NCBI GenBank assembly: GCA_020740775.1
Contig: JAHEWK010000009.1
Location: 2,232,001-2,296,000, forward strand
Length of the DNA stretch: 64,000 nucleotides
DNA from: Ilyonectria destructans
Lineage: Eukaryota; Ascomycota; Sordariomycetes; Hypocreales; Nectriaceae
Reading direction: 5' to 3'
Shown: positions 45,092 through 56,210 of the stretch, one piece after another
Numbering within the stretch: position 1 is the first letter of the stretch
How the letters are laid out: each line of letters opens with the position of its first letter
Translations under genes and position numbers: made by a program
Notes under the pieces: model-generated
Told to the model about the DNA's origin: nothing
Seen by the model: only the letters and a program-made list of their open reading frames with translations
The model's database searches: none

Positions 45092-46261
45092 TCAAGTCTT
45101 CAGCCAAAGCTCGGCGAGTTTGACGGTCCAGTCAAATCTCAGTCGCGGACCATCACCAAAACACACGCTACTCCTGGTTATCATGGTGACCAGTTGACCA
45201 ACCCGCGATAGCTCCTCTGGTGAACCCACCCCTTGTAAACCCAGCTCAATAACGCGGTAACCCTCCCCGAGTCTACCCCTTAGCTGATCTTCGATTTCGT
45301 CTGGCCGCAGAAAAGCCTCGAGCGACGTTCCATTGGCCGCACATGCGCGAGCCATCGCACCTTGCACTCTCGCCGCGCCGTCAGGGTCGTAACCAGGATG
45401 GTCAGACGCGATATAGCCCGTTTCGCGAAACGACAAGCGAGCATGGATTCCACCGAGAGTTCCACGGCCGGGGTTCAATGGAATAACCTCGCTGAACACC
45501 TTGTGGGCGGTAGCTGCCGCCTCGCTGTTGCCCTCAAGGGAAGCCTGAAGAATTTTGAAGCCCCATAGTAGACCAGACCAGAAGACAACACTGGACAGCG
45601 TCGTATTGGATTCCAGGTAGGGCATAATGTCGATGGGGGGGCTGGTCAGCCTAATGACCTGAGGCTCAAGCCAAAGGCCATAGTCGAGGCGTGGGGACAT
45701 GCGTCCAGTTTGGTAACCCAGCTGCGGTTCATTTCCTGCGCTGTCTTGGCGCTGGGATGGCCGTTGATTATCCGCCTGGGACGGCACTGCTGCATAGTAA
45801 TGGCTCGTTGGAGGCAACAAGGGCGGTTCGCCCGAAGTACGTGGCGGCAGCCATGTTTTCCCATCCATGCTTAGATTCCCTTGAGGCATTGCTGTTGTAA
45901 GTTGTTGCGGTACCAAGGACTCGCTCGTCACCTGGCCATCATGACTGCTATCTGCCTCTTCCGGATCACCGAGGCCGGCCACCTGACAGGCACTACGTAC
46001 GGCGCCATCCAGCTCCGCATTTCCCAGCCGAGATGCAACGTTTGCTAGAGATGCGATGGCACTCTGCATCGCGCGGTTGTGGTCTCGAAGTTCATTGATT
46101 GCCGTAACCTGTCTCTGCCTGAAAGCCGCTTGCGCCTTGCGGCCTCTTTCTCGACGTAGCTGCGGTATCTTAGCAGGGCTGGCAACCATCTTGCTCGCTA
46201 GTTTTGCACCTACTGTCAATTCATCTTCAACGGGCGATGTATCAGCTGTAGTCCGCTGCAT
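45092..46261 (-). CDS. bZIP transcription factor with atypical basic region
   Basis: A single exon encodes 389 residues from the ATG at 46261. A longer open frame (to 46366) adds a His/Gln/Pro stretch with no family feature. The basic region is at about 35-51 (RRERGRKAQAAFRQRQ) and is followed by a short zipper-like helix to about 80 with weak heptads. In Yap-type factors the invariant Asn lies four residues before AQ (NRAAQRAFR). Here that position is Gly40, as in a fungal subgroup with RGR.AQ.AFR. The C-terminal half (about 240-389) is a helical domain of the sort found in fungal stress and secondary-metabolism bZIPs. It is divergent from the NOR-1-like SDR and may control it. Confidence 0.85.
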   Translation of the reverse strand: MQRTTADTSPVEDELTVGAKLASKMVASPAKIPQLRRERGRKAQAAFRQRQVTAINELRDHNRAMQSAIASLANVASRLGNAELDGAVRSACQVAGLGDPEEADSSHDGQVTSESLVPQQLTTAMPQGNLSMDGKTWLPPRTSGEPPLLPPTSHYYAAVPSQADNQRPSQRQDSAGNEPQLGYQTGRMSPRLDYGLWLEPQVIRLTSPPIDIMPYLESNTTLSSVVFWSGLLWGFKILQASLEGNSEAAATAHKVFSEVIPLNPGRGTLGGIHARLSFRETGYIASDHPGYDPDGAARVQGAMARACAANGTSLEAFLRPDEIEDQLRGRLGEGYRVIELGLQGVGSPEELSRVGQLVTMITRSSVCFGDGPRLRFDWTVKLAELWLKT

Positions 46262-46983
46262 CGTGTGGGTTCGCCTCGGTATTGGGATAGGAAAAACAGG
46301 GACAAAACAGTGTGTGGATTGCCGGAGCTGGAGACAGTGGGGATGGAATGTCTGCTTCCGCTGCAAGTGTCTTATTCCGGCTGTCGGTCGGTTTATCAGA
46401 GCCCCGACTCGGAGTTAATTAGGTCATGGTCCGAGTCTAGAGATAATTGAGTAAGCGGACCGTGCTCTTGCTACTTGAGTCAGCGTCATTGCTGCTCCGT
46501 ATCATTCATCATGCCGTTGTCCGGCGCCATCGCGTGTTGGCCCCGTCTCATGTTGGCCCCATCCTGTGACATTTATGTAACTGATCCAACTGACACGGGT
46601 ACACTTTTTCTGGATCAGTGATACGTACTCTGATTGCGAAATTGCCCGTCGTTCCCACGAACATGGGAAAGCTAGCCCTTGCTTAGAAGTCATTGCACGC
46701 TACGCTAGCCTAAAGTCTACGCTTTCAACACCCAAGCTGTGTTCTCATATCAGTAACGGCCGCCGGAGTGGGCCAATATTCCCGCCTTCAGTCATGTTAG
46801 ATTTCAAAGCATCGTAACGGCGTACAAGCAGAGTACTACCTTCTTACCGACTTGATGTGTGATATATATATCGCCAGTAAGGCAGCGCTGGGTAGAGAAC
46901 ACACTCATTGAACAACAACTTCAGTCCCTCCCAACCACAGTTTCTCAGCCCCAATCTCAACTCCTCAAAACAAGCCTACCAAA
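46262..46983. promoter_or_regulatory. Shared promoter region of the divergent bZIP and SDR genes
   Basis: The two start codons are 722 bp apart. The stretch carries an inverted repeat, ACTGATCC (46580-46587) and GGATCAGT (46612-46619), and a TATA-like TATATATAT (46862-46870) about 115 bp before the SDR ATG. No coding sequence is seen. Confidence 0.5.
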
Positions 46984-47742
46984 ATGAGCTCCCCTTCGAC
47001 CTACCTCATCACCGGTGCAAACCGCGGTATCGGCAGGGGCTTTGTCCAGCGGATCCTGCAGAAGCCATCCACCACTGTCATCGCCGCTGTCCGTGACCCC
47101 TCGCACCCAACGTCGACGGCACTGGCCGACTTGCCCAAGGGAGCTGGCACGAAGCTTATTACTGTCAAGCTGGACTCGGCCGTCGAGACTGATGCCGCTA
47201 GCGCCGTGGCTGAGCTGCGCGATCAGGGCATCACCTCTCTGGACATGGTCATTGCCAACGCCGGGATCGCCCAGGGTGGCAGCAGCGTTCGTGAGACCTC
47301 TGTCGCCAACACACTCAAACACTTCAAAATCAACGTTCTCGGCCCCTTGACTCTCTTCCAGGCCACCGCGGACCTGCTCAAGGCTAGCAAGACTGGCAGC
47401 CCCAAGTTCGTTGCCATCTCCACCATCATGGGATCTATCGGCTCGCAAGAAATGTTTTCCTTGTTCCCCGAGACCTCAAGTCCGTATGGTGCTAGTAAGG
47501 CGTCTCTGAACTGGTTCATCCGCCTCATCTCTTTCGAGGAACCCTGGTTGACCAGCGTCGTATTCCACCCCGGCCTGGTCGAGACGGATCTCACGGCTGA
47601 TAGCGGGATGGACCTTAAGGCTCTAGGCGCTATTACGGTAGAGACAAGCGTGTCCAAGATGATTCAGACAACGTTTGAGGTTGAGCCTAAGGAGCTGAGC
47701 GGGTCGTTTAGGAACTATGACGGTACCATTATCCCTTGGTAA
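46984..47742 (+). CDS. Short-chain dehydrogenase, NOR-1-like ketoreductase
   Basis: A single exon encodes 252 residues. The cofactor motif TGANRGIG is at 10-17, NAG at 92-94, and Tyr168-x3-Lys172 is in PYGASK. The catalytic Ser is probably in ISTIMG or the following SIGS. The overall pattern (YLITGANRGIGRG at the start, HPGLVETDL after the active site, a substrate loop ending in a C-terminal IPW) is that of the group containing norsolorinic acid ketoreductases, and also many unrelated aryl-ketone reductases. Resemblance to that group does not imply a toxin pathway; no polyketide synthase is present in this window. NADPH-dependent, cytosolic. Divergent from a bZIP gene. Confidence 0.92.
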   Translation: MSSPSTYLITGANRGIGRGFVQRILQKPSTTVIAAVRDPSHPTSTALADLPKGAGTKLITVKLDSAVETDAASAVAELRDQGITSLDMVIANAGIAQGGSSVRETSVANTLKHFKINVLGPLTLFQATADLLKASKTGSPKFVAISTIMGSIGSQEMFSLFPETSSPYGASKASLNWFIRLISFEEPWLTSVVFHPGLVETDLTADSGMDLKALGAITVETSVSKMIQTTFEVEPKELSGSFRNYDGTIIPW

Positions 47743-48584
47743 ATAACTACATGAGCATTGTGTGTTAAACCCTAGCTCGGTGTTAATTTAAATATTGATA
47801 CACGCTGGATGAATCTATGGTGTGTTTGGTGCGAGAGTTAAGAAGTGCACTAATCTATGCCTGCGTGAACATTGTACAGTAATAATTATAATGGATTTTA
47901 TATTTATCTAAATATTTATTCATAATCGGTTGGAATCTATTTTCGGTTGTATAGAAGCACAAGTGTCGCAGATTAATAAATGTTTGATCTTGTCACCTTT
48001 AATTTTTGAAGCATTTCTCGTTGCTACCCTGACCTCTTTTCTTTTTTACACTCTTTAACTAGGACTGATTATCTAGAATATTTACTGTATCTAGGGTAGG
48101 AACTGTCTCAAGCCGACCACCGCTGACCTCCATAATAAAAGGTATGTCATATTTTATTTCTGTCTGCATTGCTATCATATCGTCTCATTATATCAAGAGG
48201 TTAGGGGGCCCTAGTACACACATACCCAGAGCGGGGACTAGAAGCTCAACAGTAATAGGCTCGTTATATAGATGACTAGAACTCGGAATTCACTTCACTG
48301 ATCTTAAAATTAAATAATTACTCTTATTCTATTGCGTCTAGCTTAGCTTTGCACTCCGTGTCCGAGGGGGCTGGCAAGACTATTTATTCAACGCCGCATG
48401 AATTTGTAAGTAACAGCCACGAAAAGTATGAACAACACACAGAGAAAGTAATTAATGCATCGCAACAACTAATTTTCACTCTATCTCACCCTAAAAAGTT
48501 TATCTACTCTGAATTTCAACCGAATCTTAGGACAAACCGCTCCCCAACAACCAAGTCGTCGAGCCGCATCTCCGAAAGTTAGTC
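47743..48584. other. Intergenic, AT-rich, with second copy of the 63-bp repeat
   Basis: No gene is supported. The stretch at 47870-48010 is AT-rich. A frame at 48349-48582 lacks any motif. Confidence 0.5.
48191..48253. repeat. Dispersed 63-bp repeat, copy 2
   Basis: This is the partner of 22246-22308, in the same orientation with two mismatches. It lies 3' of the alpha/beta hydrolase and 3' of the SDR gene. Confidence 0.85.
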
Positions 48585-49613
48585 TCAACCTTTGAGGAAT
48601 AGTTCGAGTTGCTTCGCGTAAGCCAACGGGAACTGGAAAAGATGACCGTGACCCGAGTCAGGATAGAGATGCAGCTGGGCGTCTGCCAATTGCTGTTGGA
48701 GAACGAAACTGTTGGCCGTTCCCATCAAGACATCGCGTTTCCCGTTGGTAACCAACACCGGTCCGGTAATGTTGCTGAGCCGGTTGTATAGCTGGGGGTC
48801 CGAGGCAAAACTCGTTATCGCTGTCAACTGTGCTTCAACTCCAGCTCCAACAAGGAATTCTCTTCTCTTTTCACCTTTGACCTTTCGCTCAAAGATCCTA
48901 TCCCACCATTGGTTTCCGTCGGCCTTACTTGTCTTTGAAGGAAAGAAGAAGATGCCAAGCATGTAGTCCTCAGTAGGCTGGTCGTCCGGCCCACCGCCTG
49001 GGCCCGAAGCAGCATTTGGGTCAGTCTGAACAACGTCGGGCCCGTAGCCAGGGCGAATACCCCCTAGAACTAGCTTGTTCACCACCCGAGGGTACTCCAT
49101 GGCGATGTACTGTGCAATCATTCCCCCCATGGAGAAGCCGAGAATATCAGCCTTGGGAACATGGATCGCGGCGAGGAAATCCACAGTTGTTGCAGCTATG
49201 GCCTGGATGGAGTTGGGAACGGCGCCTTTGCTGTGGCCAATGCCAGAGTTGTCGACCAGGATCACCTCCCGGTTAGAAGCGATGGTGTTGATCAGCAGAG
49301 GGTCCAGAACGTCCATGCTACCACGGAAGTGGGTTAGGAACAGAACTGGCACTTTGCTGGGTTTGCCAAAGCGTCGGTAGGCAAGTCGAGTCCCATTCAC
49401 AGGGACAAACTTGGTAGGAGCAGTTTGAGCCAATTTCGGTGGGTTTCGGTCATATGCAGCACCTGGGGCACCGTAAGGAGACCCATACCGCCCTGCAAGG
49501 CTGATAATGAGACGGTCAGCTCCATGGAAGTCCTTATCAAGTTGTGTGACATACCCTGAGGTGGCCATAGCCGTAGCAGCCAGGCCGAAAAGCAACGCCG
49601 CAAAGGGTCTCAT
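48585..49613 (-). CDS. Secreted alpha/beta-fold hydrolase
   Basis: A single exon encodes 342 residues. The first 17 residues (MRPFAALLFGLAATAMA) form a signal peptide. The fold is shown by VPVLFLTHFRGS near 88-99 (oxyanion loop), DNSGIGHSKG at 121-130 and the nucleophile elbow GFSMGG with Ser161. The Asp in TNGKRDVLM and the His in SGHGH (about 322) complete the triad. It resembles the haloperoxidase/epoxide-hydrolase-like group rather than cutinases. It could be an extracellular or vacuolar esterase; the substrate is unknown. A TATA-like element (TATATAATTA on the minus strand, about 49745-49755) lies 130-140 bp upstream. Confidence 0.92.
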   Translation of the reverse strand: MRPFAALLFGLAATAMATSGYVTQLDKDFHGADRLIISLAGRYGSPYGAPGAAYDRNPPKLAQTAPTKFVPVNGTRLAYRRFGKPSKVPVLFLTHFRGSMDVLDPLLINTIASNREVILVDNSGIGHSKGAVPNSIQAIAATTVDFLAAIHVPKADILGFSMGGMIAQYIAMEYPRVVNKLVLGGIRPGYGPDVVQTDPNAASGPGGGPDDQPTEDYMLGIFFFPSKTSKADGNQWWDRIFERKVKGEKRREFLVGAGVEAQLTAITSFASDPQLYNRLSNITGPVLVTNGKRDVLMGTANSFVLQQQLADAQLHLYPDSGHGHLFQFPLAYAKQLELFLKG

Positions 49614-51808
49614 TCTATTCGTCGAGCAGTGTCGTGTTCAGTTAGTATTTGCAGTCTGTCTCTTCGACTGGAAGATGCTTGATATTGGGAGAAGGTGATG
49701 GCTATCGTGGCATAATTGGGTCTTATACTGCGAAGATGGCGAGTAATTATATACTAGTTTACAGTCCTCTCAGAGCATGGCTGTCTTGGCTTAAACTCAA
49801 GCTTTCGCTGACAAACACGAGCATATGTCTTTAGAGTTCGTCTAGGCACGTCAACCGGGCCTCGATCCAATATTTTCTGCACTCGGTTATGATGCTTGGG
49901 GCTTGTCTTGAGCTAAGGGCGTGAAGTCTCATCAGTCGGGCGGATGAACAGATTGTGCCGAGGTGGGGCGGGACTTGATTCGCTTGACTGACAAAGGTCT
50001 CAAAGCCATCTGGACTAGACTCGGCCCTATTTGCTCGGACTGATACCTAAAGTAGCATTATATGTATGTAGGGTAGACCCTGATAGCCAGCACTCACGAT
50101 GAAGCTAAGCTCACCGCAATTACAACTGTAGGAACTCCAGGACTGCGTAGTTTTTATTCATCTTATCAAATCTAGCACTCTATATCGACTGTTACATCCG
50201 CACCCGCATCCGCAATTGATGAATTCTCCAGATGCCTCTATGTACATGCATTACGACACCATTCCCCTAATCTAAGGTCTGAGCTCTGGCGTGGCGCTTC
50301 TCCCAACCCGTAGCTAGTGATTGACGCGAACTCAGGATTTATTTAGACTGTTTGTATTAAATTACTATCGTTTGTAGTTCTCAGGGGCATTGTTACTGAT
50401 AAGGTGGGCCGGCTAGTCATCTCTAGGCGCTGATAAATTGAGGGAATCGGAGAAGCCGGCGCTAGGCGTAGCTTTCGTCCGATGGGACGAGAAATGCCTG
50501 TGCACATCAGTAACCGGCTTCATTATTTCATTTAAGCTAAAAGTTTACAGTCAAGGGACACAGTCGAGGCCAATTATTCGCCGTTGTAGTACGTTCCTCT
50601 ACCCCAGTATTCTACATCAGGTGGCGCCTTAGTCAATAGCAAGGAGCGACTGCGGATCGGATCTGGGTCTCTCCGAATGATTAAGGAGAACGTGTCTAGA
50701 AGTATGACAGTGCCGTTGTTATTAAAGAGCACATCTCGCATGTCCCTGGATTGTGTCAACACGACATACTTCCATTGTTCTACCTGGAAGCACGATTGCC
50801 TGGCTTTCTGCCCCTTTGCCATCAAGATGGTTGTAGAATAAATGATGAGCAATTTCGAGGACAGTCCAATGATGATGAGGGGAAAATATTTCGAGGTTCT
50901 TTTTTCTTTTTCTTTTTTCTTTCTTCTTCTTCTTTTTTTTTTCGAAATATCGGGATTCATTGCAAGTCTAGGATCTGGGGGAAGAGTTCTATTGAGCCGG
51001 CAGGTCAACATTATCTCGTGCCGTTTTCCCGATTGCCGTCTAATTAGGGAATCAGGTGTCAATCAGATCTTGCTCGCATAATCCAGAACGCAACCAACGT
51101 TGACTTGAACTAATTTATTTTAGCATCCATCACAAAAGGATACACTCGTAAAAGCAACCCTCTTGATGAATGCGACACACTCTGAGATTTGGTCGCCTTC
51201 GAGGTTCGTCACGATCAGCCGTGGGCCTCCCTTCGGACAAGCGCGGTGGGAGGCGATATCTCGCCATCCCAGTCTCAGCGGCATATGGCAGTTCAGACAT
51301 GTTTGAAAGGGTACATGTGAGCTCCTCAGGCACTAGCGATACCGATGTTCGGAATCATCAGATGCGTTAGTCGTATCCAATAGTCAAATTGACAGAGATC
51401 CCCACTCAAGTACTCAACATCACTCTCACTGCTTTTCTCCTCCGGGCTCCTAAATTCAGCTTAGTCGCATTCCCACTCTCCACTCCTAATTCTCCGCTCA
51501 ATCCACGAGCTTTTCTCTCCCGGACTGCCGTATCCAGCAAACATAGCCGCTAGTCACTCCAGGGTCTTTGTTTGGGATTTTTATTCCCACCCCGCCGTCA
51601 AAGTAAAGGATGAAAAAAACCACAAGTTCAGGCGCGGGTGACGATGAAGCGTTCGCTCCACCACGCCTTAGTTTCTCGCCCGACCTACCGCATTCAGGTC
51701 ATGGGCAATTTCAGCTTCATGTGAGTCATTAGAGTTATGATTAGATGGCTAGTTATGAACCCAGTCTAATGACAACATTCCGCTACCGGATGTCGGAATG
51801 GCCCAGCC
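49614..51808. other. Intergenic with one weak minus-strand coding-like stretch
   Basis: At 50574-51062 on the minus strand a 162-codon frame is open. Its N-terminal half includes a Lys/Arg run encoded by a pyrimidine tract (50900-50942). Its last 60 codons (ending YWGRGTYYNGE) look more gene-like, but nothing identifies it. It could be a relic. The rest shows no gene. Confidence 0.35.
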
Positions 51809-53439
51809 TCAGAAGATAAGAAACGGGCTAATCTGTGACTCGTTTTCTCTGGCAAAACTGATCCAATTTCCCGAAAATTCATCTGAAGCCGCCCAGAAAT
51901 TCTGTAGAAAGGCGAGCCCTCCATTATTGCACCATAATCCAGTCGTCGAGATGTTCGTTTCAAAGAGCCTTTGCACAATGCGTTGCCGATGCGGGTCCCC
52001 GCGGCTTTCCGTGCCTGCAACGAAGAGCGGGAAGAAGAGGTCGTGGCAGAACACAGTGCACTGCAAAAATATACTTGTGACGCCATGAATCTCGTGAAAC
52101 AGGTAATCGACAGATGCTGCCGTGCTCGCTGCCGACGCGCCAGTGCGATCAAGGGCTTGGTGGCAGTAGATGAGGCCTGCGTAGTAGTGGGTTCGCATGA
52201 TTGCATCAAAGGAGCTTCGTCTGCTGTCTCCCGGGTCCAACAACAAGCAGAGACAAGCAGAGGCCGTGCTATGGGCCATGTCAAGTTTCGCTTTCCAGAC
52301 GTCCATGTCTGTATTCGGTAGCTCGGCGCCCCCCTGCTCAAGCTCGTAGAGTTGCCTCTCTACCCCGGTGATGTCGTGCAACAAGTCCGTAAACATCCAG
52401 AAATACCCAAGGGGCATCGATTGTGAGGACGGTTGCAGAGCCAGCTTGGGGGTTCTTGCAAAGGACGAAATATTGGCATACGCCTCGAGATCGAGCGTTT
52501 CCTTGAATAGAAACCACACAAGCGAATCTAGGGGCTCTTCTCGCCGCGTTTGCAGGGTATGTCTGTTTACAAAAGCGCGACATGCGCGAAGGTGAAGACT
52601 CCAGTCCGTTGACTCGGGCGTCAACATCTCGGCAAAGCACAGCAGGAGCATCGTGGCGAGGATTTCCGCCACACTTGCGCCTCCATCATTTCCTTGGGCG
52701 ACCGAGTTGTCGCGGCTTAGTTCCAAGCTCATTTTATGGTTCAGATCTCGAAGACTTGCGTCCCGTAGGTTGCGGTTGAAATGGAGGAGGACGGCTTTGT
52801 TGTTGCTGCCCGCACACTTGACGGACAGATGGGCGGCAGCAAGGCCCATGATGGACAGTCGAAGACAGTCAGAGTCTCTTGCCAGACTGGGAATGCTGTT
52901 TCGCCAGGCATTGTGAGGCCCGTCTAGCCATATCAACATGGGCGTAATTGCGTTGCAAAAGTGGTTGAGCAAGTTGTCCACGGAAGCGGTCGAAAGATAG
53001 TGACCGACGAGGCCCAATTCTTGCATCAGATACGGAGTAAGCGTGGAGAAGTCTGGGGCCACGGCACCGACGTCATACTCCCGCCTCTCCGCAGAAGAAT
53101 CGACTTCCTCAACGCCAGATTCGCTCCGCAGCCCAGCTGGATCTTTGGGCGGCAGGACAGGGATGGCTCTGCCAGACAACTTCCCCCTGCTCGCCACGCC
53201 CTGGCCCCATCTTAGCGGAACGGGGTCGAAGCCGGGGCACGATAGCTCGCGGCTGGTGCATTTCCGGCACTCCGGGAGGGTGCGGTCACATCGGATGCGA
53301 CGTTTGGTGCATAGGCGGCAGTCTGAGCGGTTAGGTACCGCTCCTTAGTACCGGGAGGTGGGGGGATGGGAGTCTTACCTTTAGATGACACCTCTCGGTT
53401 GGAGGGTAGGGCGTCGAGACGGACGTTCTTGCGCCTCAT
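51809..53439 (-). CDS. Zn2Cys6 transcription factor, second
   Basis: Exons 53439-53379 and 53322-51809 are joined over a 56-nt intron (GTAAGA...CTCAG) to give 524 residues. The zinc cluster lies at 22-49 with Cys 22, 25, 32, 39, 42 and 49: C-x2-C-x6-C-x6-C-x2-C-x6-C. It directly follows the splice junction. Residues 100 to the end form the helical fungal-specific regulatory domain, including LGLVGHYLST, a typical start of the Fungal_trans_2 type. The C-terminus reads NISTTGLWCNNGGLAFLQNFW, then ENESQISPFLIF. A nuclear regulator; its targets are unknown. It lies between the secreted hydrolase and the arrestin-like gene, transcribed in the same direction as both. Confidence 0.9.
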
Positions 53440-53929
53440 GGTTGGAGATGGGTTGTTCGTGTTAGTGCGTAGAGGAGTGGGGGAGATGAACAAAACAGCC
53501 GTGTCTTGGCCAATCACTTGACCGCGGAATCACTCAAACCGCGGAACGAGCATGTTCCTACTGCGAGAAACGTGCAGTTGGAAGCTCCAAGTTTCCCTCT
53601 CGGCCTTGAACAAACCCGCTATTTCCTCTTGTGCCCCGCCGAGGAGCCACCTTTTCTCCAGCCGTGCGTCACAGAAACCCCATGGAGCGGTTCGGACGCG
53701 ACACCAGCTAAGCCCGTTTCTGACTCGGGCTTAACTTGATCCATGCCCACCCGTGTAAGCCGTGGGGGCCGTGTCATCGACAAGGCGCGGGCCTAGACGG
53801 ATTGGGACGTGAGCACAGGATTCGCGCTGAAGAAATTGGTCATGAAGGTGACAAGAGAAACAATTGTATTCATTATCCAGCCCAACTAACGCCTAGCTTC
53901 CCGGGAATATTCTCTGAAATCACATGTAT
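53440..53929. other. Intergenic, promoter of the second Zn2Cys6 gene
   Basis: No gene recognised. The stretch is fairly GC-rich. Confidence 0.5.
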
Positions 53930-55252
53930 CTACGAGTACGCCGGCACCATCTCTACCACAGGCGGTGACTCACTTTTTCTACCCGGGGCTGCGTCAATCG
54001 CAATTTGAATGGGCACGACGAGCTCCACCTCAGCATTGTTGATGTATAGACTCAAGTGAATGGCGTATGTTCGCGAAATGAGACATGAGTGAAACGTCGG
54101 GAGAAACGTCTTGGTTGAAGTCGGTAGTTGGAACTGGACGTCAAGAGTTGTCGAGTGAAAGAGCGGCGGCTTGCCTGATCCCCGGCTGCTCGCAGACGTC
54201 GTGTCGAGGTGCTGCGACCACTCCAACCGGCTCTGCGGCTCCACGCTGACCGGGACCGTAACTGTGAAGGGCTCTCCGATAGAACTCCCAAGATCGGGTA
54301 AGCCGGAGACTTGGCTGGGCTGGTACCACGTGTATGATCGAATCTTTGCGCTTAATTTGGTGATCTGCGGCGGAATCACATCTAGCGCCGTGGGCTTAAA
54401 GGTTAAGCTGATGGGCAACGACGAATCGCCGTGGCCGCGTCCGTCTGGGAAGAGATGAACCGTCTGGGCTTGCGCGGCTGCAACGGTGACCTGGCCTAGG
54501 CTTCCCGACAAGAGCCCCTTGCGGATCTGCTTCGTCTTCGTGAGGGCGTATCGTCTGTTGGATTTGTAGATGTTCAATGGTGCTTGTTCGGGGGATGGCG
54601 CGATGACCTTGATTCTCCTGGCCGCCTCGGTGTACATTGAGTAGGGTTCGCCAGCGCAGGGCTTGTGGAAGATTGTCGTTCGGATCGAGTATATGACCTC
54701 GCTGACGGAAGCAGCCATGTCGTCCTTTTCCCAGTTTCCCATGCTGGGAGGGACCTGTAGGTGGTGGTCCCTCACAACGTCGGAATCCACCCTATGCGAA
54801 CAAGCAGCCGTCGGCAGCTCATGCGGAATGATGAAGTGAAACGGCAACACGTATGTCTCTCCCGCCAGAAAGGTGCCCGATTCGGGATACGCGGAATCCG
54901 GAATTGGCATGTCGAGGTCGAGGAAGCGGTGGGTGGTAGTAGCCCCGGCCGTGATGTTCTCCCAGTGCACCTTTGACTCGCCCACCAGCCTGGTCTTCAC
55001 GGCGGCGGAGCGGATGTCCTTGATCGGGGAAAAGATGACGTCGCCGATGACGGGCGAGCCCGAGTCGTAGACTTTGGAGTTGTAGTGGTGGCAGATTTCG
55101 ACCTGCAGCTCGCTGCTGCGCCAGCGCTTTGCGAAGGTCATGATTGGGTTGTAGGAGGTTTGTATGTATTGGCTGTCTGTGATGTAAGAGACAGAGTTGG
55201 ATGATACTGAGATGGGATGTTGGAGAATTTGGGACGGAGGGAGGACGGTCAT
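53930..55252 (-). CDS. Arrestin-like protein
   Basis: A single exon encodes 440 residues from 55252, or 403 if translation begins at the in-frame ATG at 55141, which opens closer to the arrestin domain (MTFAKRWRSSELQVEI). The N-terminal beta-sandwich shows HYNSKVYDSGSPVIGDVIFSP, and VHWENITAGATTTHRFLDL. A second sandwich follows about residue 280 (LPISLTFKPTALDVIPPQITKL). This is the fungal arrestin-N pattern. Such proteins act as adaptors in membrane-protein endocytosis, often bringing ubiquitin ligase to permeases. PY motifs (PPxY) are not obvious, so a ligase-recruiting role is not shown. No membrane segment is present. Confidence 0.82.
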   Translation of the reverse strand: MTVLPPSQILQHPISVSSNSVSYITDSQYIQTSYNPIMTFAKRWRSSELQVEICHHYNSKVYDSGSPVIGDVIFSPIKDIRSAAVKTRLVGESKVHWENITAGATTTHRFLDLDMPIPDSAYPESGTFLAGETYVLPFHFIIPHELPTAACSHRVDSDVVRDHHLQVPPSMGNWEKDDMAASVSEVIYSIRTTIFHKPCAGEPYSMYTEAARRIKVIAPSPEQAPLNIYKSNRRYALTKTKQIRKGLLSGSLGQVTVAAAQAQTVHLFPDGRGHGDSSLPISLTFKPTALDVIPPQITKLSAKIRSYTWYQPSQVSGLPDLGSSIGEPFTVTVPVSVEPQSRLEWSQHLDTTSASSRGSGKPPLFHSTTLDVQFQLPTSTKTFLPTFHSCLISRTYAIHLSLYINNAEVELVVPIQIAIDAAPGRKSESPPVVEMVPAYS

Positions 55253-56210
55253 ATAAAGAACAGTATGAAGCCAGAGGAGTCATTCACACTCGTCATGGAA
55301 CACGGTGATTATAAATTCAAGACGGCGGATCAAAGAAGAATAAAACAAGATTAAAAAAAACCTCCACCATCTCGACTAGTTCCGCATCATGTGGTTCTGA
55401 CGGTGCATAATGCCACTTCCACTAAACAGGGTGTGCGTGACATCTCCTTGTCCGCCCACGCCCTTTCTTGGTCTTACTCCCCTGAAGCAAGGGTGTGAGT
55501 CGGGGGCCCACCCACTGTAACTTGTAGGGCGCGTACTAACTTACGCCCTAGCCTACATGACAGCCCATCCAATTCCAAGGCTTTGGGTGCCGCCCTCGGC
55601 TGGGCGTTACTTAGCTCGTTGAAATGCCTGCCAATTGCGAAATGCCAACATCGGTTTCTGCTGTGTCGAAATGGATTGGTCATCCGTAACATACTGTGGT
55701 GGTGGGTAGGAAATTGACCATTGTTAACCAACATGACGTTTTCCGCGTTGTTGTGTTGACGTCTTCTTCGACACCCACCTTGATGGATTCCCCCTCTGGG
55801 ATCAAGACGCACGCCCAACAGGTCACTATTAGTAAAACGCAGGGCCCGACCCGCTTACCCGCATCCCAACCCGCCTTGCGAAAGAGCATCGACACTATTT
55901 TCCCGCTTCTTTTCGCTTGAGATTGAGCGCTGGGTTGGCTCGGTTGATGCATCGGTGGAACTCGTGGGCTCTCCACAACGCCTCGACGCTAACCCAATCG
56001 GGGAGCTCGGGAGAGAAAACGGGAACTGACAGTTGAGGTGATTTTGAGCAATGCTACATATGGAAACAAAAAGACTGGAGACATTTTATCTCGTAATAAT
56101 CGCAGGGCGAAACATGATATAATTCGTAAATCACATTTGTGGCATAGAGATGCGGCGAACTCATCCACAGGCCTTCACTCGCTCAACCTGGCCATGTCCC
56201 ACCAGGTCCG
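55253..56210. other. Intergenic, no gene recognised
   Basis: Short frames on both strands (55474-55976) are not supported by motifs. Confidence 0.5.

Noticed and set aside
46984..47742. Aflatoxin-type cluster based on the NOR-1-like SDR
   Set aside because: No polyketide synthase, fatty acid synthase or other pathway enzyme lies in the window, and this SDR group has many unrelated functions.
50480..50530. Fourth copy of the 26.2-kb promoter repeat (ATCAGTAACCGGCTT)
   Set aside because: Only about 15 bases agree; the following part of the unit is absent, so chance is likely.
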